A stretch of DNA of 64,000 nt from the NCBI GenBank assembly GCA_050952845.1, contig JBMNLP010000001.1:1-64000 (forward strand). The letters run 5' to 3'. Source of the stretch: JAGVSV01 sp050952845 (GTDB lineage Bacteria; Bacillota; Clostridia; Christensenellales; Aristaeellaceae). The position numbers and the translations under genes are program-made. How positions within the stretch are numbered: position 1 is the first letter of the stretch; each line of letters starts with the position of its first letter. Below the pieces are notes generated by a model. That model did not search any database. It saw only the letters and a program-made list of their open reading frames with translations, and was not told the DNA's origin. Of the stretch, positions 26,334 to 34,772 are shown piece after piece.

Positions 26334-26537
26334 CGCATAGACGACAGGATCGTCAGCCTGCACGACCCCTGGGTGCGTTTCATCATTCGCGGCAAGTCGA
26401 AAGCGCCGGCAGAGTTTGGTGCGAAGCTGGCTGTATCCGTTGTGGATGGTTACATGCGCATAGAACAATTGTCCTGGGATGTGTTCCATGAGGGTAAAAC
26501 GCTGAAGGAAACGGCAGAGAGCTACCATGCCTTGGTT
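26334..26537 (+). pseudogene. IS5-family transposase fragment
   Basis: About 68 codons in one frame read RIDDRIVSLHDPWVRFIIRG, then KSKAPAEFGAKLAVSVVDGY and LSWDVFHEGKTLKE. This is the central catalytic region of IS5-type transposases, where the D of VVDGY is an expected catalytic residue. There is no start, and the rest of the domain is absent; homology stops near 26537. It lies immediately after the palindrome and is clearly a relic. Confidence 0.7.
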
Positions 26538-26573
26538 ATCCTGGAAACCAGGTGTTGCTCAGCAGCCCCCTTT

Positions 26574-26657
26574 TTAGTCGATCACATGGTTGTGCCGGTG
26601 CATGCGTTTGCGCTGGAAGTATTTGACTGCTTCAACAATGGGGATGATGCTCAAGGC
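26574..26657 (-). pseudogene. C-terminal scrap of a membrane protein
   Basis: The minus strand reads ALSIIPIVEAVKYFQRKRMH and RHNHVID before TAA at 26574-26576. A hydrophobic helix followed by a basic tail suggests the end of an integral membrane protein whose body was replaced by the transposase sequence that begins near 26665. The parent cannot be named. Confidence 0.4.
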
Positions 26658-26664
26658 AAGCCCC

Positions 26665-27945
26665 ATGGAAACCATATATTCGGATTGCACCAATTTTTAT
26701 TTTGAAACCGAACAGGAAGACGATGATTACGTTGATCCTGTAACCGGGGAAATCATGAAAGGCCTGCGTCAATATGGTGTCAGCAAAGAGCACCGGCCCA
26801 ATCCTGTTGTTGAGATGGGATTGTTCATAGACCAAAGAGGGATTCCCATTAGTATGAGCCTTCACCCTGGGAATACCAGCGAACAACTGACAGCTGTTCC
26901 TTTGGAACGGGAGATTGTCCATATGCTGAATGGAGCAAAGCTTATCTATTGCGCCGATGCAGGTCTGGGTTCTTACAATATCCGCAAGTTTAACAGTATG
27001 GGTGGAAGAGCGTTTATTGTGACCCAGTCCATTAAAAAGCTCAGTCATATACTCAAAGAAGCTATCTTTGAGGGCGGCGATTACAAGCTGCTTTCAAATG
27101 ACCAGCCTGTCACACTTGATCATATGAAAAGCTTTGATCGGCAGGACGAAGCAAACCTGAGTTTGTACAATGATTTTGCGTATAAAGTACTCAATGCAGA
27201 CCGGGCCGTCGATCTGGGTCTCTACGAAGAAGTAAAAACCGCGAGTGGGAAAACCAAAAGGGTCAAGTCAACCGGACAACTAAAACAGCGTGTTATTGTG
27301 ACCTTTTCCCGTAAGATGAAAGAGTACCAGCAGTATATCCGGGACCGGCAGTTGGAGAGGGCACGCACGCTTGTACGCTCAAAAGACCCGGAAGAGATTC
27401 GGAAAGGGCCTCATGATGTAAGACGTTTCATGAAACGCGTTGTGACGACATCGACCGGTGAAAAAGCGGACGTCTCTTATGTTATTGATGAAGAAAAAGT
27501 CGCTGAAGAGGCTAAGTATGACGGCTTCTATGCTGTTGCTACCAACCTTGAAGACAAGGCCGCTGATATCCTGGCTGTTTCCAAAGAAAGATACAGGATT
27601 GAAGATTGCTTCCGTATTATGAAGACTAACTTTTCCGGACGTCCTGTCAATCACCGTAATCCGGAGCGCATCAAGGCTCATTTCCTGATCTGCTATACAG
27701 CTCTGTTGGTATATCGTCTGCTTGAATGCCAGCTTGATGACAATGGGACCCATGTTACCACTGACCATCTGATTGCTACACTCAAGAATATGAACGTTGT
27801 CAACATCCATGATGTTCAGTATATGGCATTGTACAAAGGGAGCAAAACACTTGACGCGCTGACAGCCCTCACCGGTTTAGTTCTTGACCGTATGCATTAC
27901 AGGCCTAAGGAACTGAATCAGCTGATAAGAAAATTTCTGAAATGA
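26665..27945 (+). pseudogene. IS1634-family (IS4-like) transposase, 5'-truncated
   Basis: From about 26671 the frame encodes YSDCTNFYFETEQEDDDY, KEHRPNPVVEMGLFIDQRGI (first catalytic Asp in YSDCTNFYFE), LIYCADAGLGSYNIRKF (second Asp) and KERYRIEDCFRIMKTNF (catalytic Glu, Y-R-E signature), then an intact C-terminus. The N-terminal ~200 residues of a normal IS1634 transposase are missing. The frame reads back to 26590 only through unrelated sequence. The 3' terminator and part of the right flank remain (27977-28020). It should be inactive. Confidence 0.85.
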
Positions 27946-27976
27946 TGATCCCATACAACACTTTTTTTATGAAGCG

Positions 27977-28020
27977 AACCCCAAAAAGCCTTGTTGTACA
28001 ACGCTTTTCAGGGTTTTTCT
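27977..28020 (+). terminator. Terminator of the IS1634-type transposase
   Basis: AACCCCAAAAAGC pairs with GCTTTTCAGGGTT (two mismatches) around a 13-base loop, followed by TTTCTT. It fits a rho-independent stop for the transposase remnant. Confidence 0.65.
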
Positions 28021-28105
28021 TATCTCCAACTGTCAAACTCGGGATTATAGCATTTCATGTTTTTCAGATCAATGTCAATTAGGCTGGCAGATACCGTAAA
28101 CATGC

Positions 28106-28142
28106 AAAAAAATTGACTTTACGCTTGCATTAGCGTAAAGTC
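28106..28142 (-). terminator. Terminator of the HEAT-repeat gene
   Basis: A perfect 10-bp stem, GACTTTACGC (28115-28124) and GCGTAAAGTC (28133-28142), with an 8-base loop is followed on the minus strand by AATTTTTTT. A second small perfect hairpin (CGACTGT/ACAGTCG, 28145-28163) lies just before it. Confidence 0.9.
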
Positions 28143-28180
28143 TGCGACTGTGCCATACAGTCGGTTGCTCTAACAGCGTA

Positions 28181-28513
28181 TTATTCCGACCTGGGCAGGG
28201 TGCTGAGGGCCTCCATAATGGCGTCATCAACGGCTTTCGTATTCTCTTTGGTGCGCATATGCTCCAGATGAACGCGGGCTTTAGCGCGGCCCATGGTACC
28301 GAGGGCTTTGATGGCCTGGATGCAGATATCCTCATCCGGGCTGCGCAGCAGGGGAATCAGGGGATTGAAAGCTTCCTCCTTGCGGCAGTTGCCGAGGCCT
28401 TCGATGGCCGCCAGCACGACGGATTTATCCTTGTCGTTAAGAAACTTAACCAGCTTTTCGGGTTTGTTCTTCTGGGCATAGCGGGCAATCCTTGTCATCT
28501 TGTTACCAAACAT
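28181..28513 (-). CDS. HEAT-repeat protein
   Basis: AGGAGG precedes the ATG at 28513 (110 residues); the longer frame to 28591 is rejected for lack of a site. Two to three HEAT-type helical repeats are visible: KPEKLVKFLNDKDKSVVLAA, IEGLGNCRKEEAFNPLIPLL and RSPDEDICIQAIKALGTMG. Such repeats form a curved scaffold for protein binding. No partner can be named. It is a single-gene transcript with a strong terminator, and the ISAs1-type element sits upstream of its start. Confidence 0.85.
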   Translation of the reverse strand: MFGNKMTRIARYAQKNKPEKLVKFLNDKDKSVVLAAIEGLGNCRKEEAFNPLIPLLRSPDEDICIQAIKALGTMGRAKARVHLEHMRTKENTKAVDDAIMEALSTLPRSE

Positions 28514-28668
28514 TGGGAACCTCCTTGTCATTGCATTTGATTCACCAGGCAAGACAGGGTCAACATGGCGTGTACCGCTGACCACTGTCATGGGGACATG
28601 TGAATCAGTACTTATCTATGTATTATAAAGGCGGAACGCTGTGCTGTCAACCAGCCTGCCGGCCAGCC

Positions 28669-29991
28669 CAGGGCAATCGCTTACGGAATTGCCCCATCTG
28701 GGTTCAGCATTTTACCTCATCCTTATCATTTTGCCCCCATCACCACCTGTAGGGCATACTTGAAGTCCCACGCACAGCGCAGCCGTTTGGACGTCATGCT
28801 GCCTTGGACTGTGGTATCGTGCTTCAGCATCTGAAGCGCAAGCTTTCTGAACATGTTTAGAATAACCGCCGCATGTCCTATGCGAATGTGCGCATCATCC
28901 TCCTTGAAAAGAACATCCAGTGTCCAATGCAGATTGTTTTCTATTGCCCAGTGACTGCGCTGCATCTGCAGGAATTCTTCAGCTGTCAGGCCTTCGCGGC
29001 TATAGATGAACCACCGGTCGCTGGAAGTGGTGGGTTTGCCCGTCTCGGTTCGTTCCGAACGGATGAGCGCTGCCCCATGCAATCCCGGCCAATCCTGACT
29101 GTTCTCATACCAGGACAAATCCGGAAACAACCAACAGGAGCGCTTTTCTATCCGACCATGATCTTTGTCCATTGTCTCATGAAATAGTCCCAAGGCTTTG
29201 AGTTCTTTTTTACTCTTCTCCTTCATCAACAGCAGACTGTTCTCACTGATTTCTTCAAACATACCGCCTTGATTTCCCTTCAATGCAAGGATATAGTCAC
29301 CCTCTTTGGCCTGTATCTTGGAAACAATGGTCTTTTGCGTTCCTATCGCATCAATTGTCACCGTGCTGCCTTTGATATCAAGATCATCAAGTAATTCAGG
29401 GATCGCGGTGATCTCGTTGCTTTTCTCCTCTGTACAGCATTGCCCTAACACCAACTGAAGATCGCTGCAATACGCTGTAATCACATGATGCGCCTTATGG
29501 GTTTCATGCTGGCTGCGACGTATGGTTTTCCCATCAATGGCGATCATATGATGTTCATCTTTTCCCCATAGCTTCTTTTTCAGGTTTACAAGCCATTTCT
29601 CAAAGCATTTTGTCACTGCCTCACGGTCTATCCGGCTGAATACATCACCAAATACATCATGGGAAGGAATCCCCTTAGGCAGTTCCATATATACCTTGAG
29701 CTCCTCGTAATGCGTCTGACCAAACATCATCATACCGACAAAAGTATCCGCTCCGCATAGGATCGCCAGAATCCCGATGGCTATGATCTCTTCCAGCTTA
29801 TGTTTGACTGCGTTTCCTTTTCGATAGTCCGGTATTTCTGATAACAGCGCCAGAAATATCTGACTTTCCGACTTGTTGAGCTTTCTCATCCCCATCACCT
29901 CCGTATCATATATTCGCGACAGGATTGAAAACTCCTTTTGGTCATAAAAACTTAATATCTCTTAATAATTTCGCAATAAGCGATTGCCCTG
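28669..29991. mobile_element. Intact ISAs1-family insertion sequence
   Basis: A 1323-bp element bounded by perfect 15-bp terminal inverted repeats CAGGGCAATCGCTTA (28669-28683 and, reversed, 29977-29991). It is flanked by a perfect 10-bp direct target duplication CCGGCCAGCC (28659-28668 and 29992-30001). It contains one full transposase gene. Perfect ends and duplication indicate recent insertion, between the HEAT-repeat gene and the flavoprotein gene and disrupting neither. Confidence 0.95.
28726..29898 (-). CDS. ISAs1-family transposase
   Basis: A full-length 390-residue DDE transposase. Catalytic-domain marks in order are MIAIDGKTIRRSQ (first Asp, about residue 121), STVTIDAIGTQKTI (second Asp) and RSHWAIENNLHWTLDVLF (Glu, with the E-N-x-LHW pattern of the ISAs1 group). 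It starts MMGMRKL; an ATG three codons in is equally possible. The frame is intact and the element ends are perfect, so it may still move. Confidence 0.95.
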   Translation of the reverse strand: MMGMRKLNKSESQIFLALLSEIPDYRKGNAVKHKLEEIIAIGILAILCGADTFVGMMMFGQTHYEELKVYMELPKGIPSHDVFGDVFSRIDREAVTKCFEKWLVNLKKKLWGKDEHHMIAIDGKTIRRSQHETHKAHHVITAYCSDLQLVLGQCCTEEKSNEITAIPELLDDLDIKGSTVTIDAIGTQKTIVSKIQAKEGDYILALKGNQGGMFEEISENSLLLMKEKSKKELKALGLFHETMDKDHGRIEKRSCWLFPDLSWYENSQDWPGLHGAALIRSERTETGKPTTSSDRWFIYSREGLTAEEFLQMQRSHWAIENNLHWTLDVLFKEDDAHIRIGHAAVILNMFRKLALQMLKHDTTVQGSMTSKRLRCAWDFKYALQVVMGAK

Positions 29992-30065
29992 CCGGCCAGC
30001 CGCACCATGCGTAAAGGACATAAAATAAAAAATAAAAGCCGGTAAAAGAAAAACATGCGCTTTGT

Positions 30066-31325
30066 TCAGCTTGATTCGGCATGCACAGTATTCAGCGCAG
30101 CGCGGGCGGCGGTGATGCCGGACGCCCAGGCGAACAGCAGGTTGTAGCCGCCGCAATCGCCGTCCACGTTGAGCAGCTCGCCTGCCAGGTATAATCTGGA
30201 AACAAGGCGCGACGCCATGGTGGCGGGATCAATGTCGGCTGTATCGATGCCACCGGCGGTGACCTGGGCATGCTCAAAGCCGCGCACGCCGGTGATGCTC
30301 AAAGGATACCCCGTTGCCAGCTCCGCCAGGCGCGGCAGCGGATGATTTGATAGCCTGTCGGCCAACAGGCGTGGAAAGGCGCCGACAAGCAGCTGTCTTT
30401 CCGGCAGCCGTTCCGCGCGATCGGTCAGCCAGGCGAGCGCGGCAGGCGCCGCCAGGCCGGGCTGTTGCACAGGCAGCCGCGTCCAACGGAAGGGCGCCAG
30501 GCCCATCAGGGGCGAAAAATCCAGGTACAGCACCGGCGTTTTTCCCGCGGCCAACAAGGCGCCTGCGGTGCGCGACAGCTGCATGACGCAGACGCCGCTG
30601 ACGCCGTAATCGGTGAACAATACCTCGCCCTGCGCCGTCTCGATGGATGTATCGCCATCAGCCAGCGTACAGACCGCGTTGACCCGTAAGCCGGATAAAC
30701 CGCGTATGCCTTCGCGGGCGGTTTTTAGGGAGGTGAGCGCAGGTTTTGGCGGCACAACGGTATGCCCCAGCCGCTCCAGCATGGCATACAGGCTGTAGGT
30801 GCCGCCCAGCCTGGGCGCAGCCGGCCCGCCGCCCGCGGCAATCACGCAGCGGGCGGCAAAAACAGTGTCATCCCGTGTTGTAACTGCCAATTCACCATCT
30901 AAGTGCGACAGGTCCACGACCTCAGTGCCCGTCATCACGGTGACATGGGGGCTGGCTTCAAGGGGCAGCCGCAGCACGTCCAGCACCTCGGAAGCCCGGC
31001 CGGATGCCGGGTATACGAGCCCACCCTCCTCCTCGCGGAACGTAAGGCCGAGGTTGCCGAAAAAATCCATGACATGTTGTGCATGGCAGCTTGACAGAAC
31101 CCGGCGCGCAAATGCTGCGTCGCCGAAGTATACCGGCGGGCCGGTGTTCAGCAGGTTGCAGCGCCCGCTGCCGGTAGCCAGCAGCTTGCGGCCCACGCGG
31201 TCCTGGCGCTCAGCCAGCAGCGTGCGCGCGCCGGCTTGAGCGCATACGCAAGCGGCGGCGAGGCCGGAAGCCCCGCCGCCTATGATGATGATGTCGGTGT
31301 TATTTCTTTTGCGGCGCCTTGTCAT
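30066..31325 (-). CDS. NAD(P)/FAD-dependent oxidoreductase, HI0933/BaiN family
   Basis: A 419-residue flavoprotein. The FAD-binding Rossmann motif is DIIIIGGGASGLAAA (about 11-25), followed by the family signature GRKLLATGSGRCNLLNT, the ATG-like CVIAAGGG, and the closing GELLNVDGDCGGYNLLFAW, where HI0933 proteins close over FAD. BaiN members reduce bile-acid intermediates, but most family members are of unknown substrate, and this one cannot be assigned. It overlaps the upstream SH3-repeat gene by 26 bases, so translation is probably linked even though the products act in different compartments. Confidence 0.9.
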   Translation of the reverse strand: MTRRRKRNNTDIIIIGGGASGLAAACVCAQAGARTLLAERQDRVGRKLLATGSGRCNLLNTGPPVYFGDAAFARRVLSSCHAQHVMDFFGNLGLTFREEEGGLVYPASGRASEVLDVLRLPLEASPHVTVMTGTEVVDLSHLDGELAVTTRDDTVFAARCVIAAGGGPAAPRLGGTYSLYAMLERLGHTVVPPKPALTSLKTAREGIRGLSGLRVNAVCTLADGDTSIETAQGEVLFTDYGVSGVCVMQLSRTAGALLAAGKTPVLYLDFSPLMGLAPFRWTRLPVQQPGLAAPAALAWLTDRAERLPERQLLVGAFPRLLADRLSNHPLPRLAELATGYPLSITGVRGFEHAQVTAGGIDTADIDPATMASRLVSRLYLAGELLNVDGDCGGYNLLFAWASGITAARAALNTVHAESS

Positions 31326-34300
31326 AGGCGTACCGTACCGCTGCCATGTGCGCGCTATCGATTCTGCCCGAGCTGTGGATGCGGCTGTTCAGGAAATGCA
31401 CGCAGAGCTGGCCGTTGAAGTCGTTGTCCGGAATGGTGTCGCCATCGGGGTAGTTATGCGGCACGCCGTACAGCGAAGCGGCAAAGGTGCGCCCCGCAAC
31501 CGTCACCCACAGCGGGCGGCGCTCGTAGAGGTCTTTCTCTAAAATTTCCTGCGCGTTCCGCACGCCGTATATACGGCACAGCGTGGCGGTATCATCCGCT
31601 GTCAAGGGTTCGCCGTCGATGTGCTTGCCGCCTGCCCAGCGCCTGATGCGCAGGGACAAGCCTGTCTTGACGTCAGTTACCACAGCTACCTCGCCGCGCT
31701 TCCACACGCGCTCTATCTCGCCGGTATCCCAATCCACCAGCTCCACCGGGTATATGACCGGGGTCACCGTGCTGCCGCCGGGGGGATCGTCGTCGTAGGT
31801 GCCTTCAGGTACGGTTCCGTACAGCTTATGCTGCGTTTTTGGACCAGCTACACCGTCGATGATGAGGCCGCCCGCTGCGCGCTGAAACGCCTTGACTGCG
31901 TCCACGGTGTCGGTGGTATAGGCGCCGGTGATGCCGCTTGCCGGCAGGAAGCCCAACTCGTTCAGCTTGGTTTGCAGGCTTGTCACCTCAGGGCCTGTCG
32001 ATCCCTTTCGCAACGTGGGATAGCTGGCTTCGGAAGGGGCGTTGGGATCGCCGGTTTTGTCTAACTTTGCGGCTTCTTCCTTGGTGAGGATGCGCAGCAT
32101 ATCCGCCCTGATCCACCCCGTGACGCCGCCGGCCGATACCTGATACCAGCCGTATCCGTCGGCTGTGGCTGTCGGGCCCAGCAGCTTGGCTACAGTATCT
32201 TTTTTATACAAAATGGTTAGCTGCTTGCCCTTGGCGCTTGCAGTACCGCGCACCAACACCTTTTCCATGACGGTGATGGCTGTCATGCTCATGTCTTCAG
32301 GGCGCGGGGTGGCTGTGGGCGCAGGGGTGGCTGTGGGCGCGGGCTGGTCTTGGAGGTAATCGAGATATTCCTGCTGGGTCATGATGCGCGCCAGCGAAGC
32401 CAGTATATAGGAAACCTCGTTGTTGTAGAGGATACGGTACCATAGCCGGCCCCCCGATGTTACGGAGGTGATATACGGCAGCACAACGCCCTTATGGGGC
32501 AGCTGCGTCACCGCCTTAGCGTCAAGGCTGGGCGATACGCGGAGGTTGGTGCTGTCCATGGTGGTGATGATATGGCCTGTGGCGCCTTCAGGCGTCTCCC
32601 CCTCAGGCGGGGTAACGGGCGGCGCCTGTCCGGCCTGCCAGGCTGTGACTTCTTCCTGGGACAGCTGGCGCACACAGTCACCCCGCAGGTATCCGCTGCG
32701 CGTGTCCACGCTGACAGGGTACCATGCGTAGTTGCCGGAGGATGCCACGGGGCCGGTCAGTGCCAGCACGGTGCGCAGCGGCACTTTGGTCAGAATGGCG
32801 CCGTTTGTCTGCGGGGTTTTGCGTAGGTTGACGCCTGACTTGGTGGTGATGATATAGCCCATGTTCTGCGTACCCGGCTGCGCGGTTGGGGTTGGGGTAG
32901 CTACAGGGGTTGTACCCGCATCGTCGGTCAGCGCCACCATATCGCTGCGGACGTAGCCCGCGCCGATGGATGTCAGCACATAATACCAGGTGTATCCGCC
33001 TTCCTGGGCGAAGCCGTAATAGGGCAGGACAAGGTTCCGGTCCAGCTGGCCGATGGTCAGCCCGCCGGCGGCATTGCGCAGGTTGACGCCGCCCTTGATC
33101 AACCGGAGGTAGCCTGTTGCTGTCATGGGTTCGGCTGTCGGCAGAGGAGCCGGAGACGCTGTCACCGGCGGTTCCGCGGTGACGAGCGGCGGCGGCGTGA
33201 TCTGCTTGCCGCTGGCATCGGACAGCACATAGCAGTCGCTGCGCACATAGCCATACGTGCCGGACGCCTCCTGAACATACGCCCAGTGATATCCCAGCAC
33301 ATACTGATGCTGACCGAAATAGGGCAGAACAACGCCCGACGCCAGCGACATCAGCGGCGTGCCGCCCGGTTTGCTGCGCAGGTTGACGCCGCCCTTCGTC
33401 AGGCGAACATAGCCCTGCGCCGCTGTGGGCGGGGGGGTAACGACGGGCTGGGGCACGTTTTCGCCCGAAGGCGTGCCGGTTATAAACTTGTAGCAGTCGC
33501 TGCGTACATAGCCGTACGTACCAGTGAGGGGTTCCAGGGCGTAAACCCAGTCATACCCGCCTTGCGCCTGCGGCGTGCCGAAGTATGCCAGGACGGCGCC
33601 GTTGCTCAGATACATCAGCGAACGGCCACCGGGTGTTTCGCGCAGATTGGTCAGCCCTTTGGTTACCTGGATATGGCCTGCCGCGCCGGCAACCGGTTCG
33701 GGGCTGGGTGTGTTGCCCGCCAGGTACAGCGCCGCTTCCGCAGGGGTCAGCACCTTGAGGCTGCCGGCGGCGATATAGCCCGTGTACCCCTTGGCGGTTA
33801 CCTCGTACCAGCCGTTGACAGTGTCCGCCGGCGCTGTCAGCACGGTGACCAATGTGTTGCGCAGAAAGGCTGTGATGGATATGCCGCCGGGCGTCTGCCG
33901 CAGGTTGGCCCCGGCGTCAGTGATGATGGCATAGTTGGTGGTTGCAGCAGGCGGCACGATAACGGACGGCGGTGTGGTTGCCGCGGCGTCACTGGTGGTC
34001 AGCTCGTAACAATCGCTGCGCACATACCCCCACCTGGCTGTCCCGGGGTCCTGTATAAAAGCCCAGCTGTAGCCATTCACCTGGGAAATTGCACCGTAGT
34101 AGGCGGTGACGAGGCCCTTGGGCAGCTGCACCAGGGTGGAACCGCCAGGCTTGTCCCGCAGGTTGGTGTTGTGTGCGGTGATCTTCAGGTAGCCGGCAAT
34201 GCCCTGAACGGCCGGCGCGACGGCATCGGGAGGCTGCGTTTGGTTGCCGGTTGCCGCGGGCGATGTCGACGCTGCGGGTACAAGCGAAGCCTGAACGGGG

Positions 34301-34644
34301 TTAGCCAGCCAGGCTGCCTGCTCGGCTTCAGTCATCAGGCGAAAGAAGTTGCCGTGTATGTATGCTTCATAGGTGCGGTTGGGGAAGGTGGGGGTGTTGG
34401 TTTTGACCTTGTACCACAGCACGCCGTCCACCGTCTGCGTGCCCAGTATCTCTGCCGCCCAGCCTGTATGCAGCCGGTCGATAAAATCGGCGGCACCTGC
34501 CTTGGGCCTGAGGAACACCTTGTCCATCGTGACAACGCCGTGCGTTACCTCGGCAAGAGAGCCGAATGCGGGCAGCAGCATCAGCGCCACCACCAGGCAG
34601 AGTACCCTGCATCGTGCGCGATATCCGGCATTTTTCTTCATCAT
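31300..34644 (-). CDS. Exported nine-repeat SH3-like / peptidoglycan-binding protein
   Basis: GAGGTG lies six bases before the ATG at 34644 (1114 residues). A signal peptide is clear: KKNAGYR basic region, then VLCLVVALMLLPAFGSLAE. Nine bacterial SH3-like repeats follow, each opening like GYVRLTKGGVNLRSKPGG, joined by Pro/Thr-rich linkers. Next comes one PG_binding_1 domain (TSLQTKLNELGFLPASGI), then an unassigned C-terminal domain of ~130 residues (VELVDWDTGEIERVW, LWVTVAGRTFAASLYGVPHN, LCVHFLNSRIHSSGR). It should sit outside the membrane bound to the wall. No known hydrolase active site is visible, so a structural or binding role is likely. A good promoter lies at 34696-34724. Confidence 0.88.
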   Translation of the reverse strand: MMKKNAGYRARCRVLCLVVALMLLPAFGSLAEVTHGVVTMDKVFLRPKAGAADFIDRLHTGWAAEILGTQTVDGVLWYKVKTNTPTFPNRTYEAYIHGNFFRLMTEAEQAAWLANPVQASLVPAASTSPAATGNQTQPPDAVAPAVQGIAGYLKITAHNTNLRDKPGGSTLVQLPKGLVTAYYGAISQVNGYSWAFIQDPGTARWGYVRSDCYELTTSDAAATTPPSVIVPPAATTNYAIITDAGANLRQTPGGISITAFLRNTLVTVLTAPADTVNGWYEVTAKGYTGYIAAGSLKVLTPAEAALYLAGNTPSPEPVAGAAGHIQVTKGLTNLRETPGGRSLMYLSNGAVLAYFGTPQAQGGYDWVYALEPLTGTYGYVRSDCYKFITGTPSGENVPQPVVTPPPTAAQGYVRLTKGGVNLRSKPGGTPLMSLASGVVLPYFGQHQYVLGYHWAYVQEASGTYGYVRSDCYVLSDASGKQITPPPLVTAEPPVTASPAPLPTAEPMTATGYLRLIKGGVNLRNAAGGLTIGQLDRNLVLPYYGFAQEGGYTWYYVLTSIGAGYVRSDMVALTDDAGTTPVATPTPTAQPGTQNMGYIITTKSGVNLRKTPQTNGAILTKVPLRTVLALTGPVASSGNYAWYPVSVDTRSGYLRGDCVRQLSQEEVTAWQAGQAPPVTPPEGETPEGATGHIITTMDSTNLRVSPSLDAKAVTQLPHKGVVLPYITSVTSGGRLWYRILYNNEVSYILASLARIMTQQEYLDYLQDQPAPTATPAPTATPRPEDMSMTAITVMEKVLVRGTASAKGKQLTILYKKDTVAKLLGPTATADGYGWYQVSAGGVTGWIRADMLRILTKEEAAKLDKTGDPNAPSEASYPTLRKGSTGPEVTSLQTKLNELGFLPASGITGAYTTDTVDAVKAFQRAAGGLIIDGVAGPKTQHKLYGTVPEGTYDDDPPGGSTVTPVIYPVELVDWDTGEIERVWKRGEVAVVTDVKTGLSLRIRRWAGGKHIDGEPLTADDTATLCRIYGVRNAQEILEKDLYERRPLWVTVAGRTFAASLYGVPHNYPDGDTIPDNDFNGQLCVHFLNSRIHSSGRIDSAHMAAVRYAYDKAPQKK

Positions 34645-34695
34645 ATCCAACACCTCAAACCTCTGGCCGCGTCCGGCTCGGGATGATATAGGATG

Positions 34696-34724
34696 AGTAT
34701 ATTACAAAACCATTACATGGTCAA
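34696..34724 (-). promoter_or_regulatory. Sigma-A-type promoter for the SH3-repeat gene
   Basis: On the minus strand -35 TTGACC (34719-34724), a 17-base spacer and -10 TATACT (34696-34701) lie about 50 bases before the start codon. Confidence 0.75.
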
Positions 34725-34772
34725 GGAAATCTAACTGTTTTTGTAAACAAACCAAAGATTATGCAGGTGTTT

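Noticed and set aside
26139..26705. 188-residue open frame spanning the YjdF-like gene end and the transposase scrap
   Set aside because: Its first half is out of frame within the YjdF-like gene and its second half is three unrelated fragments read through by chance; only the IS5-type part is kept, as a relic.
28145..28163. Small perfect hairpin CGACTGT/ACAGTCG as a separate regulatory site
   Set aside because: It lies directly before the HEAT-gene terminator and is most simply part of the same 3' structure.
33286..34686. 466-residue plus-strand open frame
   Set aside because: It lies antisense to the SH3-repeat gene, is low-complexity (Arg/Gly/Gln-rich), has no ribosome site, and is a GC-rich shadow.
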